Assembly (NCBI GenBank): GCA_029204225.1
Contig: MU832025.1
Location: 1-64,000, forward strand
Length of the DNA: 64,000 bases
DNA from: Diphasiastrum complanatum
Lineage: Eukaryota > Streptophyta > Lycopodiopsida > Lycopodiales > Lycopodiaceae
Direction: 5' to 3'
Under the pieces are notes generated by a model. That model saw only the letters and a program-made list of their open reading frames with translations, had not been told where the DNA came from and searched no databases. This document shows, one piece after another, positions 33,701 to 42,835 of the stretch (position 1 is its first letter; each line of letters starts with the position of its first letter). Both the position numbers and the translations under genes were made by a program.

Positions 33701-34333
33701 TTTGTACTATGTATGAAACCATCAAAGTTATACATGGAGTAGTTTTACCATTTACGGGATTTTTACAAGTATTCTAAGGATGCAAGTTTTTAAGGAACAT
33801 CGTTTCGAAGAATGAGGTAATACTAATTTAAGTTCCAATATGCATTAATCAAAACTTGCACCTTGTGGTTGTGTCCGTTTAACCGAGTGAATAATGGAAA
33901 GTTTTGTAGTGAATCGTGTTTTTTTAGAACTCCAGTTGGAATTCTAGTCGTGCATGAAAAATGTTGTGTGGTTAATGAGGGTTTCTCATTTCCGACTTAG
34001 CAACCGAAGCTAAGGATAATTAGCTAGGGTTATTGGCGTCGTATTGCACTGATTATTGCGATGTGATCTATGAAAAAGTAAAGAAATGTGCTTTTGCTCT
34101 ATGATACACCTATTAGTTGAACGACAATAAAACTGTCAAGATGTGAAATTGTGAAACATATCAATTGGACCCGACCTCTATGAAACACCAGAGCGGGCCG
34201 TCCACCATGCGTGGTTGAAATACACCGCCTTGGTTAAAGCGTCACACTAGTCACACCCGCCGTCGGTACTGTCTAGCGAAATACCTAGACCCGACGGTCG
34301 GCGAAAATACCGCCGCTTAGCAAACAAAGCGGT
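30771..34333 (+). repeat. 3' LTR of the giant gypsy element, truncated
   Basis: This copy begins TGTTAG at 30771 and matches 17306-20900 throughout, then ends abruptly after AAAGCGGT at 34333. The remaining 380 bp or so of the LTR (equivalent to 20901-21280) are absent, and minus-strand copia gag follows. Differences from the 5' LTR are about 5% in the first 530 bp and scattered in the rest. They are essentially absent over a block of about 700 bp around the TATA box (31843-31850). Confidence 0.85.
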
Positions 34334-34638
34334 TGCCATCAACACACTTTGAAGGTCTTCAAGTGTAGGCAAGTTTCCCATGATGGCATAGCTTTGGACA
34401 AGGTTAGTAAAATCACTACATAAGCCATTCAAAACTATTTGCACAAGCTCACTCTCTTTAATAGGTTCACCAACAGAAGCAATCTCTTTGTTCAAATGTT
34501 TTACTCTAAAAAAAAATTGATATCCACTCTCACTCTTCCCTTGGAAGCATTGAAGAGGGAAATTAATCTTGAGGTATTCTTGGACTCATAGATCTTTTGA
34601 AAATTCTTCGAAGCCTCTTGGGCTGAGATACATGCTCC
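34334..34638 (-). pseudogene. Copia B gag, C-terminal piece
   Basis: The minus strand reads a copia Gag segment, 'ACISAQEASKNFQKIYE', 'RLISLFNASKG', then after a frameshift in a T8-9 run at about 34507, 'HLNKEIASVGEPI' and 'ELVQIVLNGLCSDFTNLVQS'. It stops at the junction with the gypsy LTR. The downstream zinc knuckle is missing. It continues directly from the piece at 38992-39190 if the plus-strand copia insertion is removed. Confidence 0.75.
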
Positions 34639-35288
34639 TGTGAAAGATTCAACTAGTTTCATCACATTTTGCAATATTTCCATATTTGGCATATTGAGGC
34701 CAAAACTTGTTTTAGACTTAGAGGTTGAGTTTTCAAAGTTCATTAGTCTAAATTTCATTTGAATAAACACTTTTTGAAAGTGTGGGAAAGATAGAATGCG
34801 AGTTTGAGTAGATTCAATTTGAATAAGTTGGGTACATTGAATCTAGAACCAAAATTGGTAGGGTTAGCATTTTGGTGGGAAAGCCAAGTGGCCAAATAGG
34901 GTTTGGACCTGCTATAAAAGGATGTAACTCGTGGAGAGAGTCATCTTCTCTCTTCTCTATCTCATTTCATGCTTATACATGGTTCTCTTGGGTTCTACTA
35001 TCCATTGGTGCATTATCTTGGTGATTGCTTGCAATTCTATGTGTAGAATGATCTATATTTGCTATTTTTGGATCCACACGTGTGAAATACAGTAGCTTGC
35101 TGGTTTTGTACAGACAGAAACAATACATAATCATTTCATTCAATTTTGATCAAGTTCTATTAGTGTTTGCATCTCAAATTGTGTGAAGATGCTGATTTTT
35201 CTACATTGGTGAAATTGGTAGTGTATTTCTCTTTCTAACCAAAGATCATTCAAGTAGATTGGATCTTAAGGATCTGAAATCTTTCACA
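34639..35288 (+). repeat. 5' LTR of the 34.6-39.0 kb copia element
   Basis: It begins TGTGAAAG and ends CTTTCACA, a perfect 8-bp inverted pair. A TATA-like GCTATAAAAGGATG lies at about 34912-34925. The next 12 bases, 35289-35300, are TGGTATCAGAGC, the copia primer site. Confidence 0.9.
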
Positions 35289-35300
35289 TGGTATCAGAGC

Positions 35301-35877
35301 TTGTGTTTCAGGTTATGATGGAGGAAATCAGATCTATCAATGATTTGGTGAAGATATCAAGTCTAGAGCATGCTAGAGAAGATTCTACACCAAAATCGGA
35401 TTTTTTGCTTTTGTAGATTGGATCTTTTGTAGATCAAAACACTAAATAGGTCAATATACTTGTTCAATTCCGTTTTTTGAATTCACATGCTGGATTTGGC
35501 CAATTTTTGGATCATTGATTCAGCCTAAGTGGTGGCTTATAGATTGCATATCAAATTTTCAGCATTTGCATGTAGATTTGGAATAGTCAATTTTTTTGTG
35601 ATTTTGTCAAAACCCTAATTTTGATTGGATCTCTAGATAGTGAGGTTGCTAGACCTCATTTGAGTGTGTTTCAATCTTAGGAAGTGGCAAAAGTCATTAG
35701 ATTGAGGATAGATCATAGATTGATCAAGATTCCATGATTCTATGTGTTGATTTGGTTGGATAAGTGCTAGAAGAGAATTTGTGAGATAGTTTCAAATCTT
35801 GGTGATTTCTTTTGAAAGCATTTGTTGTTGTTCAAAGGAGTGCTTTGTGCATTGAAGCAGGTTGAAAGAGAAGTGTC
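35301..35877 (+). other. Copia leader with no gag
   Basis: An intact copia element would have gag, protease and the integrase N-terminus between primer site and integrase core. Only 0.6 kb of leader-like sequence with no recognisable coding region is present here. About 2 kb of coding sequence has therefore been lost. Confidence 0.55.
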
Positions 35878-36561
35878 TTTGTCAAGTTCAAGAATGCGAG
35901 GAAGAACCAATTTTTCACAAAGATCAAGTGCTTGAGAGGTGACAATGGTGGTGAGTACATATCTAACAAGTTCAAGGCCTTTTGTGATGAGCATGGGATC
36001 AAGAGGGAGTATACAACATCAAGGACCCCACAACAAAATGGAGTGGCTGAAAGGAAGAATAGAACTTTATGTGAAAGTGCTAAAGCTATGAGGTTAAGTG
36101 CTAATCTTGACAAACCATTTTGGGATCAAGCTTTGTTGTGTGCCAATTTCTTGTGCAATAGGTGGCCGAGTGCTATTTTGGATGGAAGGACAACTTTTGA
36201 GATGCTATTCAAGAGGAGGCCGAGTGTCAACTTTCTAAGAACCTTTGGATGCACATGCTATGTCAACATTACTCTTGATGATAGGACCAAGGAGGATCCA
36301 TCTTCAAGAAGAGGTATTTTTGTTGGATATAGTGAGGTGAGTAAAGCCTACAAGGTTTATATTCCTTCTACTAACAAAGTGATTGTTGGTAGAGATGTCA
36401 TTTTTGATGAGGGGAACATTCCAAAGGTGTCTTCAAGCATGATTGATGGTAAAGTAGATGGACCTAACATTCTTGATGTTGATGAGAAGGATCCTACTTT
36501 GGATGGTGAAGCCAAGGAGAACATCAAGAGAAAGACAAGTACTTTCAAGGCTCACACATGA
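35878..36561 (+). pseudogene. Copia integrase, central to C-terminal part
   Basis: The frame runs from 'FTKIKCLRGDNGGEY', which holds the second catalytic aspartate. It continues through the glutamate motif 'RTPQQNGVAERKNRT', then 'FLCNRWPSAILDGRTTFEM', 'LRTFGCTCYVNI' and the copia beta region 'GIFVGYSEVSKAYKVYIP'. The zinc domain and first aspartate are missing because of the upstream deletion. A frameshift near 36530 transfers the polyprotein to the next frame, where the ORF at 36530-37792 continues. Confidence 0.85.
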
Positions 36562-37792
36562 TCAAAAGGGTAGGCAAGTAGTTTCTGGAAATTATGTTGC
36601 TTTCCTAACCTATTTGGATGAGCCTACAAGTATATATCAAGCAAGGAAAGAAGAGGAGTGGATCCAACCAATGGATCTTGAGTATCGATCTCTTATGAAG
36701 AGTGGAACATCTTTTGGAGGATCTTCTTGTGTACATGGAGCTATGCAAGTGGATGGATGTTATCTTGCTGTAAAATCAAGTAATAGATCTGGAAAACAAA
36801 TTTTGTTCAATGACTTTGATGGTCAAGTTGAAGATCAAGAGGTTGATCTCAAAGCGCTTCAACTAGTCAAAAGGGAAGTTGGCAATTTGGAGCTAGTCAA
36901 GAGCATCAAAGGAGAGGTAATTGGCAAAGGTGTTATGGATCTATTTTTGCAGAATATTGAAGACTCAAGTAAGGTCAAAGGAGCAGCAAGGAAGTGTTGT
37001 TCAAGTTTACTTTACTTGTTCTATCTCATGTTTGAGCAATTTCATGTGGATGTGTGCAAATTGTCAAGATATGGTAAAACTAGCTACATTGGTGAGCATT
37101 GTTTTGATGTTGGATTTGTACTAGCATTCTTGGCTGATTTTTCTGATGGAAATGAAGCTATTGGAGGTTCATTATGTCACTCATCCATGGCTAAGTTCTC
37201 AAGTGTTGAGCTACTTGGTGCCAATACTTGGAGATTGTCAATTTTTGGTGAATTCATGGTCATTTTCTCGTGTCAAGTAGATCTTGAAGATGGACTAGTG
37301 AAAAGTACTTGGTTTATGGAGTCATGTGGTGCTGGATTTTCATCATTAATGTGCTCACCTACTCATGGATTTCCAAGGTTTGATGGTTTCTTGTGGCAAG
37401 ATGAAGATGGAGGCTCATTCATGGAATATCGTGGTGGATACAAGGCAACAAAGGACAAAGGAGGAGGAGACATGCAAGCAAAAGTTGATCACTCACATTT
37501 ATTGTTTGTTTGCTGTATTTTTCCAGAGAGTTCAGAGTTGGAATCATGGTGGAATCATTTCATTTACATTCTATTTGATTCTTCATGTTCTAGTCACATT
37601 TTTACATGTAAAATTGATGTAAGAAATAGTGAAGCATCCCAAGTGGACACTATTCTCTATATCAATTATGGTTGTTTCTATTTTGAGCATTACATGATCA
37701 TTGAAAGGAGATCTATTCTTAGGAAGAAGATCATTCTTATGATGGATCAAAGTTCTATTGGCAAAAACTATGCTAGGAGCATTAGAAGCTAG
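36530..37792 (+). CDS. Long ORF replacing the copia reverse transcriptase
   Basis: The first 55 codons or so read the normal copia lead-in to RT ('RLTHDQKGRQVVSGNY', 'LDEPTSIYQARKEEEW', 'MDLEYRSLMKSGT'). From about 36705 the sequence changes completely, yet stays open for some 360 codons to the TAG at 37790. The foreign part has no RVT_2 motif: no 'YGLKQ' and no 'YVDD'. It is rich in cysteine, aromatic residues and serine, with segments such as 'FLADFSDGNEAIGGS' and 'LVKSTWFMESCGAGF'. Around 36930-37040 its DNA resembles 10440-10540. It could be captured host coding sequence, another element's fragment or a fortuitously open insertion. I do not recognise it. RNase H resumes in another frame directly after its stop. 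Confidence 0.55.
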   Translation, partial: ERQVLSRLTHDQKGRQVVSGNYVAFLTYLDEPTSIYQARKEEEWIQPMDLEYRSLMKSGTSFGGSSCVHGAMQVDGCYLAVKSSNRSGKQILFNDFDGQVEDQEVDLKALQLVKREVGNLELVKSIKGEVIGKGVMDLFLQNIEDSSKVKGAARKCCSSLLYLFYLMFEQFHVDVCKLSRYGKTSYIGEHCFDVGFVLAFLADFSDGNEAIGGSLCHSSMAKFSSVELLGANTWRLSIFGEFMVIFSCQVDLEDGLVKSTWFMESCGAGFSSLMCSPTHGFPRFDGFLWQDEDGGSFMEYRGGYKATKDKGGGDMQAKVDHSHLLFVCCIFPESSELESWWNHFIYILFDSSCSSHIFTCKIDVRNSEASQVDTILYINYGCFYFEHYMIIERRSILRKKIILMMDQSSIGKNYARSIRS

Positions 37793-38346
37793 GAAAGCGA
37801 GTTTTGAGGTACATCATTGGAACTGAAGATTTTGGCATATTGTATGAGGGATCATCACCTAATCTTTTTGGATTTTCAGATTCGGACTATGCTGGAGATG
37901 TAATGGATAGGAAATCCATTAGTGCTTATTGTATTTTCATAGGTGATGGAGCTATATCATGGATGTCAAAGAAACAAGCCACTATCTCATTGTCATCTAG
38001 TGAGGCCGAGTACAAAGCTCTTACACATTGCACAAAGGAGATGGTATGGATCAAGAGGATGATCAAGGATCTTCAGAGCCCAATCATCTTTTTTGACAAT
38101 CAATCAGCCCAAAGAATGGCATCCAATCCTATCTTTCATGCTAGGAGCAAGCATATTGAGATACAATATCATTTTGTGAGGGAGTGAGTCATTGCAAAGG
38201 AGGTGGAGCTTCAACATGTGTCTTCAAGTGAATGTGTAGTTGATATCTTCATCAAAGCATTGGGAAAAGACTTGTTCATGAAGCATAGGACTTCACTTGG
38301 AGTATTATCAAAGTCTATGCTAAAACTAGTTGAAGAGGGAGTGTGA
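37792..38346 (+). pseudogene. Copia RNase H and polypurine tract
   Basis: The frame 'GKRVLRYIIGTEDFGILYEG' leads into the copia RNase H with 'GFSDSDYAGDVMDRKS' (active-site aspartate), 'SKKQATISLSSSEAEYKAL' (glutamate) and 'FFDNQSAQRMASNP' (aspartate), then 'ARSKHIEIQYHFVRE'. One TGA at 38185-38187 interrupts it. The tail 'ADIFTKAL'-like segment runs to the TGA that overlaps the LTR start. The purine run GAAGAGGGAG directly before 38342 is the polypurine tract. Confidence 0.85.
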
Positions 38347-38991
38347 AAGAGTCAACTGGTTTCATCATATTTTGCAATATTTCCATATTTGGCATATTGA
38401 GGCCAAAACCTGTTTTAGACTTAGAGGTTGACTTTTCAAAGTTCATTAGTCTAAATTTCATTTGAATAAACACTTTTTGAAAGTGTGGGAAAGATAGAAT
38501 GCGAGTTTGAGTAGATTCAATTTGAATAAGTTGGGTACATTGAATCTAGACCCAAAATTGGTAGGGTTAGCATTTTGGTGGGAAAGCCAAGTGGCCAAAT
38601 AGGGTTTGGACCTGTTATAAAAGGATGTAACTCGTGGAGAGAGTCATCTTCTCTCTTCTCTATCTCATTTCATGCTTATACATGGTTCTCTTGGGTTCTA
38701 CTATCCATTGGTGCACTATCTTGGTGATTGCTTGCAATTCTATGTGTAGAATGATCTATATTTGCTATTTTTGGATCCACACGTGTGAAATACAGTAGCT
38801 TTATGGTTTTGTTCGGACAGCAATAGTACATAATCATTTCATTCAAGATTGATCAAGTTCTATCAGTGTTTGCATCTCAAATTGTGTGTAGATGCTGATT
38901 TTTCTACATTGGTGAAATTGGTAGTGTATTTCTCTTTCTAACCAAAGATCATTCAAGTAGATTGGATCTTAAGGATCTGAAATCTTTCACA
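38342..38991 (+). repeat. 3' LTR of the 34.6-39.0 kb copia element
   Basis: This is a 650-bp partner of 34639-35288 with the same TGTGAAAG and CTTTCACA ends. It follows the polypurine tract and ends inside minus-strand copia gag. Differences from the 5' copy are scattered single bases, with one cluster around 38801-38830. Confidence 0.9.
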
Positions 38992-39190
38992 AATACTATT
39001 TATTTGAGAAAATCATTTTCAACATTCATTTTAATACAATGGAGTGCAATCTTGCACCTTCTCTTGTATTTAGTTGCTTCTTGTGGATGGATTGGCTCAT
39101 CTTCCTCTCCATTCACAATATCCATGAAATCTTGCATGATAAGGATGGATTCCATTCTTAACTTCCAAATTGAATATTTCTAAGAGTTCA
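38992..39190 (-). pseudogene. Copia B gag, N-terminal piece
   Basis: Read on the minus strand: 'KYSIWKLRMESILIMQDF', 'MDIVNGEEDEPIH', then a lysine/arginine-rich segment and 'IALHCIKMNVENDFLK', followed by a stop. This is the usual copia Gag N-terminus. A TAG precedes it and a TAA lies near the insertion point. It is separated from its continuation (34638-34334) by the 4.35-kb copia insertion. Confidence 0.75.
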
Positions 39191-40606
39191 ATCTATCACT
39201 AGAATCCAAAAGATAGGCACTTATGGATGCCATCTTCAATGATAGGGAGATAGATTCAATGAAACAAGATAGATTGTATAAGATTTGATCACAACAAGCC
39301 TTCCCACTCTCTTTGGGACTTGAGATAAATCACCTCTGATTTCTCAACAAGATCTAAGATGATCTTGGGCTTATCAATCTTCAAGATCCAAACCTAGCTC
39401 AATTTACTATAGATTTGATCAAAACTAGTCTCCTCCTTGATCTCAACTTCACAAGAAGGGTGAATCCACCTATATTGAACAAAAAGCACTTTATAGCACA
39501 CAAATGTCTCAAAAATAAAGCCTTCTAAATTTAAGTTGAATCATATTGACATATTCAATCACAAAACTATCCAAAAACCAGCCAAAATGAAACACAATTT
39601 TCACTAGTTTTGTATTTTTTGATGAAGAAAACATCAAAACACTTGATCTAAACCTAAAAGGTGTATTTTAGGACCTTAAGAAGACTAAGAATGACCTACT
39701 TAAAAATCCAAAAGAGTGGTGACATTCAAATCCTTATGGAAATCTCTACTAGGAGACATGTACTCCAAGATTCAACTCATAAGAACTTTCTAATTTGGTT
39801 TGGTTGAATGGAAATGGCTCAATCTCGGTTTCTATAACTCAGAAAAACAAGCTCCCTTTGATCTATTCTCACTCAAATAAAACCATATTTGGAGGTACAA
39901 TCACTAAATTAACAACTAGTAGCAAGGACAAAGCCAATACTACTCAAATCTAGGATCTAAGCTTGAGAAAATTAAATCTAAAGCTCACTTTTGATTAGGC
40001 TCTGATACCATGACAAAATTTTATAGTAAAATGAATCCCAATCAATCCTAAAAGTGATGGAGGATGCACAAATCAAAGATCTAGATCCATACTATGAGCT
40101 AGAATCAAGACTAGTTATCAATTCTAGCTAATTTGACATTTAACTCCACAATGGCCACACAGATTTGATCAAATACATAAAAGAAAAGTGTAGCAAGCTT
40201 CTCAGACCTGTAATCAAATTCAGTACCTTCCAAATCATGTAGTTAATGCATAAAATCACTCACATCCAATAGCTATAACTTGCCACCCAAAGACAATGTT
40301 GATAGAAGTGGAAAAACTCGATTTTTCTTCATATTTGGATGGAGATCCCATCGTAGATTTATACAATTCAAGCTTGGATCTGAACATTTTAGGACATCTC
40401 TGTTATTATCATAACCTAACCCTAACATCTAGCCTAATAGGTCATTGGATTCACCCCAATATGGGGTCAACATCTCAAAATCCAAAAACAATGTAAAACA
40501 TGCTATTTTTAGCTCCTGGAATTTTTCTAGCTTATCTAAGCACACTTTGGCCTCATTTCAAAGTGCTATCACAATGTAATATGAGGAATGAAGTCTTGGG
40601 AAAGCA
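39191..40606 (-). mobile_element. Copia B leader, primer site and 5' LTR
   Basis: The leader (39191-39998) has no coding region. The primer site TGGTATCAGAGC occupies 40010-39999, and the LTR runs from 40606 to 40011, ending in TTTTGTCA on the minus strand. The plus-strand sequence from about 39800 to 40606 parallels 4870-5671 with scattered changes, defining the repeat family. The outer LTR boundary is where the copies diverge after GAAAGCATC. Confidence 0.7.
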
Positions 40607-40648
40607 TCACATTGTTAAAAATGTAGAACATCTCTATCTTATGTTTGT

Positions 40649-41580
<932 letters not shown>

Positions 41581-42269
41581 TGGTATCAGAGCCATACCAT
41601 GCTTTGAATGCTACTAACATCAGGTGTTTGAAGAATTCTATGACAATTCAAGCTAGGAAGCTGTTTAGCAGTGTTTTGCTATCTATTCTTGAACAATTCT
41701 TTGGTGAATGAGGTTAGAACTGATATTTTCAGTCCAAAATAGAGGATGCATGTAATTCTGACTTTTTACACATGTGAAAACCAAAATACTTCATTTGACT
41801 CTATTTCCTTGGTGCTAGATCCAAAGATACTGACATTATAGCTTGTTGGAAAGCTAGAAGAACTCTCTTTCCATTGCAATTGGTTCAATTCATCCTGATG
41901 ATCCTATAGGAGCTATAAGCTCTTAAAGAAGGGTAGGGAGAGACCCGAAACCCGAGTGGACACTTTTTGAATTGATTATATTGCATGCATGATTCATCAC
42001 TGTAATCAATCTGAGATAGAATTGGATAAGTCAAGATTATGTTGTCACAGTCATATCATTTCACACAAAGGGTTGTGTTTGAGTTGAATGTGTGTTTCTA
42101 AAGTGTTTTTCATTCATTTGAAACTCATGGTAAAATTTGACATAAAAAATTGTAAGTGCTTCATCAAAAGATAGAGGCTAGATCCAAATTCAAAGTGATT
42201 GATTTTTTGTTGTGAGCAAAGACTCAAAGATCACATCAAGACTTCTTACTCTTAGAAATAAGATCTTTT

Positions 42270-42829
42270 CTAGTTTCCAGAGTTGATGAAAGTGCTTCAA
42301 GTTTTGTAATGAGAGTTAAAGATCTTCACAAAGAGATAGCATGCATAGGAGATATTCTAGAGAACAGTCAACTTGTTCAAGTAGTCTTTAATGGACTTAG
42401 AGAAGAGTATGCAAATGTTGTCCAAACTTATGCTATCAAGGAGGAGCTACCATCTATGGAGGCTCTACATGATATTCTTATTGCTAAAGAATGCAGGCAA
42501 AAGAACAAGTTGTCGAAGATCAACACAGTTTCAAGGAAGAATGGTGGTTGTGACAAGTCAAGAGGGAGGAGCAAAAACAAATTTTCTCAAGCCTTCACCA
42601 AGGACAAATCAAAGGACAAAGCAAAGGACAAAGGCAAAGGAGGAGTAGAAGATGATTCAACTCATTCTTCTATCTTCAAGAAGAAGACTCAAGAAGATCA
42701 AGCCAATTTTACCATAGAAGACTCACATGCAAGTTATGGAGAGGCATCTCTCATGATGACTAGTTCCTCCTCTTTATGCAAACATGGGCCAGAATCAGAG
42801 GACACTTTGAGACTGGCTTCAATATAATG
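42270..42829 (+). pseudogene. Copia gag, partial
   Basis: The frame starts before 42309 and reads copia Gag: 'VDESASSFVMRVKDL', 'HKEIACIGDILENSQLVQV', 'FNGLREEYANVVQTY' and 'EELPSMEALHDILI'. A lysine-rich nucleocapsid linker follows ('KDKSKDKAKDKGKGG'). No zinc knuckle appears; the sequence ends in an unrelated serine-rich tail and stop. The N-terminal third of Gag is missing. It presumably belongs to the 5' LTR and primer site that end at 41592. Confidence 0.7.
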
Positions 42830-42835
42830 AACCTT

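Larger units (their letters stand above)
17306..34333 (+). mobile_element. Giant Ty3/gypsy element (Tat/Ogre-like), about 17 kb
   Basis: The element consists of a 5' LTR (17306-21280), an internal region (21281-30770) and a 3' LTR truncated at 34333. The internal order is gag, protease, RT, RNase H, integrase, a second RNase H and an extra 3' ORF. RT before integrase places it in Ty3/gypsy. The added RNase H, very long LTRs and extra ORF match what is known of the plant Tat/Ogre group. The 5' flank is CTGCT at 17301-17305; the 3' flank is lost, so target duplication cannot be tested. The last 380 bp or so of the 3' LTR are missing where a minus-strand copia gag begins. At least ten stops, one integrase deletion/frameshift and two altered catalytic motifs show that it cannot move on its own. 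Confidence 0.9.
34639..38991 (+). mobile_element. Copia element with paired 650-bp LTRs, RT replaced
   Basis: The 5' LTR is 34639-35288 and the 3' LTR 38342-38991, each 650 bp, with TGTGAAAG and CTTTCACA ends. A primer site and a polypurine tract lie in the proper places. The LTRs differ at only about 20 positions, so insertion was fairly recent. Inside are integrase, a long unrelated ORF and RNase H; gag, protease and most of RT are missing. The flanking pentamers (GCTCC left, AATAC right) do not match as a target duplication. Confidence 0.85.
34334..40606 (-). mobile_element. Minus-strand copia element B (5' part), interrupted
   Basis: Reading leftward, there is an LTR of about 596 bp (40606-40011), then TGGTATCAGAGC (40010-39999). 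An 0.8-kb leader follows, then the gag start (about 39190-38992), a 4.35-kb plus-strand copia insertion (34639-38991), and the rest of gag (34638-34334). Beyond 34334 it is cut off against the gypsy LTR. Its LTR and leader match copy A at 4870-5671 in the same orientation. Protease, integrase and RT are missing. Confidence 0.75.

Noticed and set aside
17306-34333. The 3.6-kb direct repeat as a segmental duplication
   Set aside because: It exactly flanks a gag-pol set, starts TGTTAG, carries a TATA box and is followed by a primer-site-like sequence, so LTRs explain it better.
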